64,000 bases of DNA from Phocoena phocoena (taxonomy: Eukaryota; Chordata; Mammalia; Artiodactyla; Phocoenidae). The position numbers and the translations under genes were made by a program. How positions within the stretch are numbered: the first letter of the stretch is position 1; the number at the start of each line of letters is the position of its first letter. Below the pieces are notes generated by a model that was not told the DNA's origin, did not search any database, and was given only the letters and a program-made list of their open reading frames with translations. Shown here piece after piece: positions 8,959-18,949 of this stretch. Location of the stretch: positions 53,692,205 to 53,756,204 of the forward strand of contig NC_089226.1 of the NCBI RefSeq assembly GCF_963924675.1. The letters are read 5' to 3'.

Positions 8959-9354
8959 TTTTTTTAGCTCATGACGCAGGTACTCAGGCCAGAAGCTTTG
9001 CCCCCAGAAACATGTTTTGGGGCAGAATCTCCAAGTGGACTCAAGTGGTTGCCACGAAAAGACCCCACCCCCTCCATGAGGCCCCCTCTGTTTACCCAGA
9101 TCGTCTGGCTGTCTCCCTCTTCCGAGTCCCCCCTGGCTTACCTCTCTAGACCTTCCTCTGGGCTGCTGTGGTCTCTCCGGGGAGACAAGTTTGTTATCTC
9201 TGGGATAGCAAACAGTGTGTGGAAGGGTCCCCAGTGCAGAGAAAAGCCCTGAGAGCTAGCAGGAGGGCCAAGCTGGACCAGCTTCAGAGAAGAGGAGGGA
9301 TGTGAGCGGAGTCAGGGCAAGAGGATGAGGAACAATCTTGATAAGAAGGGATAG
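8959..9354. other. No recognisable feature
   Basis: No repeat or gene recognised. A 93-residue open frame at 8971-9252 resembles no known family. Confidence 0.5.
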
Positions 9355-9592
9355 CCACACTGAACTAGTACCAACACCTGCCTGGCCTTGCTCCAGGAAC
9401 TTTCAATATATTATTTAATCCTCACAACCATTCTAGGAGGTAGGCACAACTGTGATTCCTTTTTGAAGAAACTGAGGCACAGAGACATGAAGTCATTTCC
9501 CAGAGTAACACAGCTCTGAGTGGAGAGCCAAGGTCACACTGAGTGTTCTGTCCCCAGAGGCCATGATTTTAACCTCCTGCTATACATCCTCT
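9355..9592 (-). repeat. MIR SINE
   Basis: Reverse complement of MIR: 'atattatttaatcctcacaacc', 'aagaaactgaggcacagag', 'taacacagctctgagtggag', then the head 'gaggccatgattttaacc'. Confidence 0.85.
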
Positions 9593-9604
9593 CTAACCAA
9601 CCTT

Positions 9605-9900
9605 TACACGTGCATTCATCCAACAAGTAATTATTGAGCACTGACTGCCACGCAGGCTCCAGGCGCTAGGGGTACATCAGTGAACAAAACAGACACACTG
9701 AGTGGCTGAAGACACCCCTTGAGGACATCTTGGTGACAAGACAAAAGTGGGCCCTGCCCCGTTCTAGCTGGGGAGGCACATATCCATCAATTGTCATTCA
9801 AAGAAGTACAAGTGCCCTGAAGAACATGTAGCAGAGAAAGTTGCCCCAGGAAGTGACTCCCAGTCTAAGCTGAGACCTAAATGGGGGAGGTGACTTCTGG
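9605..9900 (-). repeat. L2 LINE 3' fragment
   Basis: 'attcatccaacaagtaattattgagca' region (9613-9639), 'ggcgctaggggtacatcagtg' region, 'gggccctgccccgttctagc' and 'gaagtacaagtgccctgaag' follow the L2 reverse complement from its end inward. Confidence 0.8.
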
Positions 9901-10384
9901 GAGAGGAAACAGCATTTGCTCCCTGAGTATAATGGCCCGAAAGATGGCTGGTTTGCACAGAGCCAAGGAAACAAGGGGTACAGACGAGAAGATAAGAGTC
10001 GGCGAATCATTCTGTGAGTTGGGAACAGAAACAAAATTTCATGTTCAGTGAAGGGCAATAGGCATCTCTTGAGGGTCTTGAATGAGAGTGACAGATCCTT
10101 CAGTGTTTCGCACAGTTTCCAAAGTTTTTCACACTCACCCTCTTTTGTCTGACAGCAGTCTGGTGAAGCAGGCAAATTGGGGGTCTTGTCCCAACCTAAC
10201 TGATCAGAACACTGAAGTTCCCCCAGAATGATCCCTAAGAATTGCAAGCGTGAGGCTGAGGGTCCGCCTGCTCAGGGGGCTGGTTGGAGAGGCAGAGGGG
10301 AGAGGAGACTTCACGGGCCGTACACGGTGTAAACCAAGGTGCCCTGTGACACTGTGATGGGGGTCACCTCGCAGGGTGTGAGAG
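9901..10384. other. No recognisable feature
   Basis: Possibly decayed continuation of the L2 on the left ('gagggtcttgaatgagagtgacag'-like at 10069-10092), but the match is too weak to extend it. Otherwise nothing recognised. Confidence 0.4.
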
Positions 10385-10965
10385 GAGCTGAGAAAGGGCG
10401 GGGAGGAAAAGACTTTCCTCTACTTTACTAGCCGGGTTCTTCTGGCTGATCTGAGAATTAAATTGACAGGAGACAGATTAGCAGGAGAAAGTCAAAAGCG
10501 TAGTAACGTGTACATGGGCGAGACCCCAAAATGGCTGAAGCCCTCACCTTAAATACCATCTTCAGCTCAAGACAAAAGAGAATGTTGGGGGTAGTAGTTT
10601 GGGACTTCGAAGCGGTGGGGGGAAGGCAGTTGATGTGGAGATAGAAAAACAAATGTTTGGTAAATAAATGTTTTCTGGTCCATGCAAATAGACAGTGGGC
10701 CACAGAGTAGACTCTGATCTCTAGGCCCTGTTTCCCCTACCACACGTAGCCCATATTCTTTGCAGATGTCTCTGGTGATAGCTCTATTTTGGGAACAAGC
10801 CCGCTATCTAAATTTTTTAGGCAATTAGGGGGAAGGCCAAAGTTTCTTCCTGAGTCTTTTGGGCCTTGATTGTTTTCAGTTCGAAATAACTGGCATACCA
10901 GAGAGACATTTGTCGTGGTGGGGTGAGGGGGCAAGTTTTGCTCCCCTGCAGAAGTGAAAGGGTCC
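10385..10965. repeat. Possible old LTR-like repeat, unnamed
   Basis: 'ttctggctgatctgagaatt', 'aattgacaggagacagattag' and 'aaataccatcttcagctc' have the look of an interspersed LTR-type repeat. I cannot name the family or fix its ends, and no target duplication is visible. Confidence 0.3.
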
Positions 10966-11418
10966 AGCACTGTGCCTGTGGCATGTGGTCGATGCCCACT
11001 GAATGCCCATTCCCCCGCCTTCAACGGGAGGATGCAAGCATTGCTTTGGTTTTGCACACCGCCTGGCCACCATCCTCACCTTCCGTGTCAGCGTGTGTTC
11101 TGGAGGGTGTTTGGCGCAGTGCGTGAGAAAGGAGAAGGTGATTCACGTTCCTCGCCCACAGCAGGATCCCTGTAGCCTAGCATCACGATGTCCTGCCGGG
11201 AGACCTTGCGGGAGGTGAACGGACTGGCCTCTGCCTGGATTCTGCAAAGGGAAACTCAAGAAGACAACTTTCCAGGTTTTCTGCTGCCCACCCCTGGCGC
11301 CCTACTACAGCATGCTGTAGTGCTTTGGTCAGGAACAGCCCTCATCAGAAAGAGCTACTCTGGAAATGTATTCAGTCAAAAAGAATCACCAGTATTTACT
11401 TACAAAACCCTTTTGATA
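10966..11418. other. No recognisable feature
   Basis: Several short overlapping open frames, none with a known domain. No repeats recognised. Confidence 0.45.
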
Positions 11419-11497
11419 CTTTTTTTTTTCATTTAATCCCCATGATAATCTTGTGAGGAAGTTACTTATTTGTCAACATTTTATAAACGAGACTTGA
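11419..11497 (-). repeat. MIR fragment
   Basis: 'catttaatccccatgataatcttgtgagg' region (11431-11459) is the reverse complement of the MIR tail and core. Short remnant. Confidence 0.5.
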
Positions 11498-11499
11498 GT

Positions 11500-11924
11500 G
11501 GCTGTTAATCATGGCACACGTGAAACAAAACCCAAACACAGTTCCCCTCTGACCCCACGCAGTCTCCTTTTAGCTGCGTGACCATGTCCCTCTTGGGCCA
11601 GCCTTTGATGCTGCCTACTCAGAGACATCTCAACAAACATTCCCTGCCCTTGGGTTTTCCAGCTCATTGGAGAGATGATTTAGGACATCATCCTGATCAC
11701 TGGAAAAATGAGCATGGACCCTTCGTGGGGCAGGGTTGGGGGGTGCTATATTCTAGAAGTCATGCTTCCCTGGAAGCCCAGAGCTCAGAGTTACAGCCCT
11801 TTCTCTGCGGCACATCCATCAGACATCAGTAGATGGATGTCAGCCAGCATCCAAACTGTGGCATCGGGAAGGGGCCAGAGGAATGCGGCTGGCTCCCCGC
11901 CTCTTATTTTAACATTGCACTGGA
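11500..11924. other. No recognisable feature
   Basis: 'catctcaacaaacattccctgccc' near 11627-11650 faintly recalls the L2 end. Nothing else identified. Confidence 0.4.
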
Positions 11925-12090
11925 AGGTCGTGTTCATTCGAGCTTTCAAACCAAAAATAAATTATTGTAATCCATTTGCTAATTACACCATGCTGAAGTT
12001 CTAGATGCTGTAAACTGCAGCCGTGATAGATCTAGATGAAGTTTCTGGGAGTTTATTTTTAGCCATTCAGAGAGCACTCAGTTTCCTAGA
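11925..12090. promoter_or_regulatory. Candidate conserved non-coding sequence
   Basis: Non-repeat AT-rich run with 'aaaaataaattattgtaatcc' region (11953-11973), 'ttgctaattacacc' (11976-11989; TAATTA homeodomain-type core) and 'gtttatttttagcc' (12050-12063). Suggested by composition only. Confidence 0.2.
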
Positions 12091-12109
12091 GGCTTCATTT
12101 GCAAGTCGG

Positions 12110-12266
12110 GGAGGGGACAGGGAAAATGCGTCTGCACAGTCCTTCCTGCCCTGTGACTTGGATGGAGCCATTTAACCTCCCCAGCCCTCCTCTGTACAGC
12201 AGGTAGATGTAGTAGCTGATCTTGAAGCCCTGTCTAACTTTAAGCTCTAACTCTCATTTCCTAACT
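12110..12266 (+). repeat. MIR3 SINE fragment
   Basis: 'gtgacttggatggagccatttaacctc' region (12152-12178) then 'gctgatcttgaagccctgtc' and 'taagctctaac' match MIR3 core and tail. Confidence 0.6.
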
Positions 12267-12565
12267 TTGGAAACTAGAATGTGTTCAGACATGGTCTTTG
12301 CCTGCCTGTTCCATCCTGGAGAATGTCAAAAGCCACCACCCCAACGTGTTGTGAACCGTGGGACATAGGCCTTCAGAAACCTCGGGCTGAGTGGATGCAT
12401 GGTCCCCCTTTTCTGATCCTTATTGTTTGGGGGTGGAGAGAGACGGAAGGATTTTTATATGTATTTTGCACCAGCTGTGTGCATCCTCCAGCGCTAGGTG
12501 CTTGCATGTGAGTGCTTTTTGGATGGCCTCCCCCATTCAAGGCCAACGTCATCCGTTTCAGTCGG
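12267..12565. other. No recognisable feature
   Basis: No repeat or gene recognised. Confidence 0.45.
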
Positions 12566-12567
12566 CC

Positions 12568-12882
12568 AGTCGCTCATGATCATCTGTGTGTCAGGCACTG
12601 GGCTTGGTTCTGAAAACATCATGAAGGTGAAGTGGGTGCCATTCCGAGCTCCAAGGAGACCAGCAGGGGAGGTAAAGCGTGAAATGAATATGTTGAAGTG
12701 CTTTTTGGAACTGCAGTATTAGCCATAAAAGTGCTGAGTGTCATCGGAGATGTCACAGACTCATTCTGGTGGGGGTCCAGGTTCATTCGTGCCTAACGGG
12801 GGAGGAGAATCAGGGAAGGCTTTGAGGATGAAGGGGTGTTTGAGCCAGGTTGGATGTACAAATAGGATTTAGAAATGTAGGG
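12568..12882 (-). repeat. L2 LINE fragment
   Basis: 'gtgtgtcaggcactgggcttgg', 'agtgctgagtgtcatcggag' and 'atcagggaaggctttgagga' fit the L2 reverse complement. Strongly diverged. Confidence 0.6.
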
Positions 12883-13127
12883 ATTGGGTAAGGGAAATTG
12901 CACAGACCTGCTTTGGTAACCTTGGAAACCACGCTGGGCAGATCACAGGGATGGCTGTCCCTGACCAGTCAGCATTCCCAAATGCCTAGCAGAGCACATT
13001 TCTTCCCCAGACGCCATGACCTCCAGCAAATTTTCTTCAGTTTTGACAGAAGGATGACACATTTTTTTCCAAAGTGTGAGCATAAAGAATTCCTGTGTTT
13101 AGATGCTTCTGGATAAACAACCTTCCA

Positions 13128-13195
13128 CTGTATTTGTGTGGTTCTTGGGTGGATAGATGGATGCGTGGTCAGATGGATGAATGGATGGTTTGGTA
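13128..13195. repeat. GGAT/TGGA tetranucleotide repeat, imperfect
   Basis: 'ggtggatagatggatgcgtgg' and 'atggatgaatggatgg' make up a short degenerate tetranucleotide tract. Confidence 0.75.
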
Positions 13196-13249
13196 TCGTT
13201 GTGGTGCTGCCGCAGGAAAGAGGTGGAAGCAATTAAACTGGCTGGGCTT

Positions 13250-13426
13250 GTGGGTAGTTTTATGGGAAGAGGACATCGGAGCTGAGCCTTGAACAATGAA
13301 TTTTCTCAGCTCCCAGTGCAGATAAAGGTCTTCCATTCTGAGGGAGGCAAACTGGAAGCGTGAAAATGCGTGACATTGTGGGGAATGGCGAGTTGCAGAG
13401 GCCAGGGCATAGGAAGGGAGGATGAG
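13250..13426 (-). repeat. L2 LINE fragment
   Basis: 'gaagaggacatcggagctgag', 'attctgagggaggcaaactgg' and 'gcagaggccagggcatagg' match the L2 reverse complement region that reads '...ctgagacctgaa...ccaggcagagggaa'. Confidence 0.6.
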
Positions 13427-13427
13427 T

Positions 13428-13686
13428 AAAGGTAGTAGCTGAGAGCACAAGCTTTGAATTAGACAGATGGTGTTTTGAATCCCAGCTCTGCCACATAGTA
13501 GCTGAGTGATCCTGGGCAAATTGCATTTCTTTTCTTAGCTTCTCCTTCCTCGTCTATAAAAAAGGAGCATTAATAATAACTACCCCAAGTGGTTACTGTG
13601 AAGATTAAGTGAAATAATGTTTAGCACAGTGATTGGCATGCACTTAATATGCACTTAATAAATAGTAGCTAATGGTTCTTATTTTA
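13428..13686 (+). repeat. MIR SINE, near full length
   Basis: Head 'agtagctgagagcacaagct', 'ttgaatcccagctctgccac', 'gtgatcctgggcaaattgc', 'ttaataataactacc' and the tail 'cacttaataaatagtagct'. All MIR sections are present in order. Confidence 0.9.
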
Positions 13687-14834
13687 TTGAAACAATTCTA
13701 ATTAAATGATGAAAGATATAATGTTACATACCAATTTTAGGTCAACAAAAAACAAATGATGAAAATGCCAGTTTAAACCACAGAATTTAAGGAAGAGGGG
13801 GCTCCTTACCCTTTCACATGTAAAGGTGAGGCAAAGAAAAAAGAGCTAGCAAAAAAGGCAGAGAAAGTCCTGGCAGGAAAAGGAGAATCAGAAGAGACTG
13901 GTGTTGTAGATGCCAAGGCAGGATTGTTTCTAGAGGAGAAGGTGATCCTGCTGGCGGATGACCCAGGGAGGCCACTGCAGACTGAGAAGTCTCTGGAATT
14001 TGCAGTGACAACATCATTATGGTCTTAAAGAGAACATTCTGGAGGTGGAGCCCCACCACAATGATCTGTGGGGTGCGCGGGTGTGCAGGAAGTGGTCTAG
14101 ATGACTCTTTCAGGAATTCTCTCAGAGAAGGAGAAAAAGAACTTGGACTGGCATGGGGACAAGGTCACGGGAAGGGCTTAGTTAGATGAAGACTATTTGA
14201 GCTCAGTTATTTTCGTCCCTTTTTAAACCCATGCCTTCATTTGATAGACATAACATCACTGTCCCCTTCACGATCCTGATATTCCGGCACCCGTCACCCA
14301 ACACTTACCCTAGTCCCACTGGGAACTATGCCTGCCAAGAAGATTTTGTCTGGATGTATTTCTTGTAGTTGCATTTTAATAACAGTAGGAATTGAATGAT
14401 CTGTTGGAATAAAGCAGGTAAGAAATGATGTCGGCATTGAGGGTGATAAGTTGGCAGATTCGAGAGACAGTAAGTAAGCTGACTTGAGTGGATGTAAGGA
14501 GTGAGGGGGAGGGGAGTCAAGGAGGGACCCTTGGGGTTCTGGTGTGGAGGGCTGAGTGAAGAGCCACACCAGCTGGTGCGTGTCCCTTCTCCACGTCGGT
14601 CCTCACCTCCACCCATCTGGGTGGCACCTCACAGGCTCGTCGAGAGTAAGAAATCACGTGGCAGATGTGGTCATCATCTGGAAGCTTTCAAATGTTTTAT
14701 AAATCTAGGTATTCTTATTAACACTGTTATAAGCAAGAGATGGTGCATCCAGCTCTTATGCGCTGTCTCTGTTTTTATCTGCACAGCCTCTTCGTCAGTA
14801 AGTGTTGTAATTCTAAATGGCAGGAGGGAACTAG
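13687..14834. other. Unassigned, partly decayed repeat
   Basis: 13855-14180 weakly resembles distal L2-type antisense sequence ('gccactgcagactgagaag', 'tctttcaggaattctctc') but is too diverged to call. The rest, including two overlapping open frames at 14294-14616, shows nothing recognisable. Confidence 0.35.
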
Positions 14835-14925
14835 TGTGTATTGCTCAGGTACCTTTTTACAGATAAGGAAATGGAGGGGCAGGGAGGCTTAGAAAAACTA
14901 ACCTGAGATTGCACCCAGTGACTAG
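14835..14925 (-). repeat. MIR SINE, left part of an interrupted copy
   Basis: 'ctttttacagataaggaaatgg' followed by 'gattgcacccagtgacta' is the MIR reverse complement. The remaining head half reappears at 15530-15650, so the L1 sequence between was probably inserted here. Confidence 0.7.
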
Positions 14926-15349
14926 AGGATACACGTTCTTTCCAAGTACACATGGAATACTCACAACAATTGACTAAATCCTAGGCTGTCAAATGTGTCT
15001 CAGCAAGTTTCACGGAATCAGTATCCTGCAAACCACGTTCTCCTGCCACAGGACAGTTATAAGCTAGAAATCAATAACAGAAAGATGAGTTTAAAAAAAA
15101 AATACATTGAGGGGGAGGGATAAGTTAGGAGTTTGGGGAAAAAATGCATTGAGAGATATTCACAGAAACACTTCTAACTAACTCATGAGTCAAAAAAGAA
15201 ATGCTAATAGAAATTATAAAATATTATAAATGAATGATAAGAGAAATCAAATATCGAAGTTGTGGAATATAGCTGAGACAGCAAAAGGGAAATGTTTGGG
15301 AAAGAAGAAGGGCTGGAAATTAACAAATGGGCTAAGTATCCAATTTAAG
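14926..15349 (+). mobile_element. Old L1 fragment (ORF2 region)
   Basis: 'acgttctttccaagtacacatggaata' region (14932-14958), 'taagctagaaatcaataacag', 'aaacacttctaactaactc' and 'gtcaaaaaagaaatgctaat' match L1 ORF2 downstream of the endonuclease. It is 5'-truncated and full of stops. A short foreign L1 3' UTR piece interrupts it near 15108-15135. Confidence 0.8.
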
Positions 15350-15512
15350 AACAATAGTAAGGGAGGGTGGGAGGGAGATGCAAGAGGGAGGGCATATGGG
15401 GATATATGATAGGTATGGCTTATTCACTTTGTTATACAGCAGCAACTAACACAACAATGTAAAGCAATTATACTCCAATAAACATGTTTTTAAAAAATAA
15501 AAACAATAGTAA
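15350..15512 (+). mobile_element. Young L1 3' end with 11-base target duplication
   Basis: The body at 15361-15501 reads 'ggagggagatgcaagaggg', 'tattcactttgttatacagc', 'aactaacacaacaatgtaaag' and 'tatactccaataaa' plus an A tail. 'aacaatagtaa' flanks it at 15350-15360 and 15502-15512. Only about 140 bases were inserted (strong 5' truncation). Confidence 0.92.
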
Positions 15513-15529
15513 ACATAAATAAACAAGAC

Positions 15530-15652
15530 AGCCCAAGGTTGCACAGTTATAAGTGGTAGAGCCAGGATTCAAACATAGATATGGCTGCTTCCAAAGCCCT
15601 CACTCTCTCCACTACACCATGAGCCTTTCTCTGTGCTGCTTTCCATAAATAC
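15530..15652 (-). repeat. MIR SINE, right part of the interrupted copy
   Basis: 'cccaaggttgcacagttata', 'agtggtagagccaggattc' and 'tctccactacaccatgagcc' are the reverse complement of the MIR head half, completing the piece at 14835-14925. Confidence 0.75.
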
Positions 15653-15762
15653 GCCCAGTGCCTGGAAATTGTTTCTCCCTAAGGGTCAAAGAGCTGAACC
15701 TATAGGGTAACTCCCTGTATCAAAGGTTGATGATAAAGCACACTCGTTTATTCATCCGTCCT

Positions 15763-15838
15763 TTCTTTCCCTCATTCATTCATTAAATATTTATTGAGCA
15801 TTTGCTATGTGCCAGGCACTGGGATCACTACCTTAGTC
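15763..15838 (-). repeat. L2 3' end fragment
   Basis: 'cattcattcattaaatatttattgagca' region (15774-15801) then 'gctatgtgccaggcactggg' is the L2 end, reverse complement. Confidence 0.75.
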
Positions 15839-15997
15839 GCCTTTCCTCTGAGTGTTCCAAAACCAGTCTTCAGCCTGGGGCCCAAGCTGCCGCTGCTGCC
15901 CACCCCCCGCCCCTCAAGCTACCTAAACCTCATCTGCTGTCTGTCAGAAGAGCAACCTCGTCAAAATGACTGATTTCTCTCTTGTCTCTTTCAACAG

Positions 15998-16094
15998 GTA
16001 GACTGAAATTATCACGTGTCCAAATTAAAATTGCGTACTTCAAGGATTATTTGAAGGATTATTCTTAGACCCTGTTAAGAAGATTTAAAGAAAA
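15998..16094 (+). other. Exon-like segment with both splice signals
   Basis: Upstream there is a branch-like 'tgactgat' (15967-15974), a pyrimidine tract and CAG ending at 15997. Downstream AAAA/gtgagt is a strong donor at 16095. The 97 bases between are AT-rich and not a repeat I know. No frame is open throughout; the longest gives 22 codons then TAG. If real, it is a non-coding or untranslated exon. Basis: splice-site pattern only. Confidence 0.3.
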
Positions 16095-16099
16095 GTGAG

Positions 16100-16340
16100 T
16101 TGATTTTTTTTTTTTTACACTTCAGAGAGTATTCATGATTTAAGTTAATGATATGGCTGCTTTTTTATTCTACACGTTAAGTATATGTTCATAGGTAGAT
16201 TTTATATTCATTTATTTTGTAAGAAATTGTTTCCCTAAAAACAATGAGCAGGGAGTACAGGATTACTGCTTGGCTTCCCTGTACGATTTTAGTACATTTC
16301 AAAGGCTTGTGGAATCTTAGAGATGAATGGTTCTTAGAGC
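16100..16340. other. AT-rich unassigned sequence
   Basis: Follows the exon-like segment. Includes a T run near 16107-16118. No repeat recognised. Confidence 0.4.
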
Positions 16341-16344
16341 TGTG

Positions 16345-16402
16345 GATCTTTGGTAGGTAGGTAGACAGATAGATGGATAGACAGACAGATAGATAGACTT
16401 GG
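16345..16402. repeat. GATA/TAGG/GACA tetranucleotide microsatellite
   Basis: 'ggtaggtaggtagacagatag' then 'acagacagatagatagac': compound and imperfect. Likely polymorphic in length. Confidence 0.9.
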
Positions 16403-16734
16403 TCTGTGCTTGGAAAACTCCAGGGACTAATGAGGAACTGGTTATCTCCCCCCATTTATGATTTTTATTTAAAAAATCTGGATTTGACATCCAGTGTATC
16501 CACTTCTCCTCACATCTTGCCAAGCCTCTTTTTCACTACACAGTCCTAAAAATGTTTGAAGACAAAAGATCGTGCCCTTCCTTGAGATCTTTTTTTATTC
16601 TTTGTCCCTCATAATTTGGTTTTAAGAGCAATTCCTTCCCTGGTCAACACTGTAAATGTCTCCTCAAAAAGAGGCATCGCCTGGAACACAGACAGTGCTC
16701 TATCAGTGTCCTTTGTCCCAGGAGATGCGTGAGA

Positions 16735-16890
16735 ATCAGAGGAAGATAAACCCAAGGACCAGACCTGGGTTCCAGTCCCAGTTCTGCTCTGACGATGCTC
16801 TCGGGAAAGTCCCTTCATCTCTCTGAGATTGGAGAAAACAGGAGGGTAGGACAAGATGGTCCTAAGATGCTGCCCACCTCCATGTGGATA
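16735..16890 (+). repeat. MIR3-like SINE
   Basis: 'gacctgggttccagtccc', 'agtcccttcatctctctgag' and 'ggacaagatggtcctaagatgctgcc' region (16851-16876) are MIR3 head, core and tail. Confidence 0.65.
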
Positions 16891-16939
16891 GTTTTGCTGA
16901 CTCAGAGTAAAGAAGTTGCTGCTTCCCTCTGTCCCGGGA

Positions 16940-17176
16940 ACTGGAATGCGCCAGGACTTGGGGATCAGTGGGATGTGGATACGGTCCCAGCCCTATCACT
17001 TGCTGTGTGACCCTAGGCTGTCACTTCTCTCTGAGCATCTATTTCCTCATTTGTGAAGTAAGGATGTTAATACATGTGGCAAGGGATTCGTGTGAGGTGT
17101 GCTGGGATGATGTACGTAAAGCGCTTGGTACCTGGTGTGTAGGAAGTGTTGAATAAATGATAGCCCCTAGTAGCTG
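16940..17176 (+). repeat. MIR SINE
   Basis: 'cctatcacttgctgtgtgacc', 'tctatttcctcatttgtgaag', 'gtacgtaaagcgcttggtacc' and 'gaagtgttgaataaatga' cover MIR from middle to tail. Confidence 0.8.
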
Positions 17177-17564
17177 CATAAGTAGTGATGGGGCTCCTTA
17201 CCTCCAGCTGGAGGAGAAGACAGCAGGTGGTGAAGAGAGAAGCGTGAATATGTGGGTGTGCTTGTTAGGGATGGGGGAGGAGTGGCCACATCCCAAAAAG
17301 TCTCATGCAAACACAAGCCCAACTCCGGAAAGTTCATGAAATTAAAACTCTACTCAGAATCAGACAAGGCAAGATTGGTTGCTGCGGAATGTACAGTTAA
17401 AAGGGAAATTTTTAAGGAGGATCTGAGGGGCTGCATAGATTCTGCCAATCTCTGGCTGCTGCCACTGCCCCAGTCCTGGATAGTAAGGATTGGTGTCCCC
17501 AGAAGGAAGGTCCTTAGACCCCCAGTAGACCTGGGGGGCTTGAGAATCATCATATATCTGTATA
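17177..17564. other. No recognisable feature
   Basis: A 114-residue + frame crosses this region without any familiar domain. Confidence 0.45.
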
Positions 17565-17668
17565 TGTTCAGAAGGCTGGTTGTGAGGTTGAGATGAGAGA
17601 CTGAGTGTGAAAGGGATTTACAAACTGTAGAGTACCCTCCACATATATGTACGTTTGTATTATGAGAT
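17565..17668 (+). repeat. MIR tail fragment
   Basis: 'tggttgtgaggttgagatg', 'aaagggatttacaaactgtagag' region (17609-17631) and 'acgtttgtattat' match the 3' half of a MIR subfamily. Confidence 0.5.
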
Positions 17669-17754
17669 ATTTCAGTGCTTTGGAAATCAGGAGACGGGGG
17701 AAACTCCATGTGTAATGAAGCAGTAGGGTCCAGCCCACGGGTTCCTGAGCAGAG

Positions 17755-17862
17755 CAGCGTGTGTGTGAATGCCTGCACATGTCTGTGTGTGTGCACACGT
17801 ACGCCTGTGTGTGTCTGCTCATGTGTGTGAGTTTGTGTGTGCACGTGTGTGTGCATGCGTGA
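17755..17862. repeat. Imperfect TG/CA repeat
   Basis: Alternating TG runs with CA, GC and AT interruptions for about 105 bases. The reverse strand gives an artefactual open frame rich in H and T. Confidence 0.9.
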
Positions 17863-17927
17863 GAGAATCTTTGGGCCCTTTGGATGTGGTCATCACTCTG
17901 CACGGTGACTGGCGGCCTGGAGAGAGT

Positions 17928-18012
17928 GTGACATAGGAATGAAAGCACAGGGTGTGGGCCAGTCAGTTTCGCTCTATAACTGACTGGCCGTGTGACCTTG
18001 GCCGCATTTTTC
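17928..18012 (+). repeat. MIR fragment
   Basis: 'gaatgaaagcacagggtgtgg' and 'aactgactggccgtgtgacc' resemble the MIR head and anticodon-side region. Confidence 0.45.
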
Positions 18013-18574
18013 CAAGAGTGCCCCAGCTCCTGCCTTTGTGGAGGTTAAAGGGTGTGGGCAGGGCTACTCTGGGGAACTGGGAGGGAACTGCATAGAAGGT
18101 ACCCTTCACACTGAGAAGGCGTCCAGGATGTGTGAGTGCCCTTCTCCTGTGGTTAATGGAATTTGTCGGAGTTTAGGGAAGTCTTCTGGACCTGTTGGCT
18201 GAAACGACCCTACCCTGAGGGCCCAGGCGCCTGGCTACACCCTTCAGCCCTGTTGCAAAGGCTCGTTCCAGAGGTGTTTCCACACCTCGGCCATCCTTCC
18301 CAGTCCCGTCCCTCAATCTGGCTGTGGGGCTGATAAATCTTACATTCAGGAGGACTGGGAGCTGTGTTGTCAGTGAAGGTGTGGAACAAGGATTTTTTCT
18401 TTTTTGAAATTATTATAGCTAATGTCATGGCCTTTGTTCTCCAGACAGCTACTGGCTCTTCATAGCAGGGTGCTGCCCCAGGCTAACACTGCAGTGGATG
18501 CCACCGGCCAGAGGTGCCCATTTCGAGGTTTCCGGATCCGGGGAATACTATATAATCGTGTATTATAGTGTTTT
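18013..18574. other. No recognisable feature
   Basis: Nothing identified. Confidence 0.45.
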
Positions 18575-18705
18575 TCGAATTGTGGGTTGTGACCCATTAG
18601 TGGGTCATGAATTTAATTTGGTGGTTCAAGATCACCATGCATTACGGTGAAGCAAAGTGATCCAGTAGCCCATAGAGTGAGTGACGGTATTTATATTATG
18701 TATTC
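18575..18705. repeat. Possible DNA-transposon fragment
   Basis: 'tttttcgaattgtgggttgtgacccattagtgggtcatga' region (18570-18609) recalls a dispersed mammalian repeat with a 'gtgggtcNNgacccattagtgggtc' signature. Family uncertain. Confidence 0.4.
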
Positions 18706-18731
18706 AACACAGGTCTCATATCCAAAATATA

Positions 18732-18946
18732 TACAGCTGACCCTCGAACATGCAGGGCTTGGGGCACCAACCCTCTGTGCAGTCGGAAGTCCAAGTACAA
18801 TTTATAGTGGGCCCTCCACGTACACAGTCTGTCAGTATCCCAGGTTCTGCACCTGCAGATTCAAACAACCATGGACATATTGAAAACAATCTGTGTCTAA
18901 GTGGACCCATGCAATCCAAACCCATGTTGTTCAAGGGTCAACTGTA
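18732..18946. mobile_element. Tigger-like (Tc1/mariner) non-autonomous element
   Basis: The left end 'cagctgaccctcgaacatgc' (18734-18753) and the right end 'tgttgttcaagggtcaactg' (18925-18944) are inverted repeats, with TA on both sides (18732-18733, 18945-18946) as expected for this superfamily. The 211-base body has no transposase frame. Confidence 0.85.
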
Positions 18947-18949
18947 TAG

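Noticed and set aside
14926..15349. Old L1 as a reverse-transcriptase gene
   Set aside because: Truncated and interrupted by stops and insertions; a dead fragment.
17350..17948. His/Thr-rich minus-strand frames
   Set aside because: Produced by the TG/CA repeat at 17755-17862.
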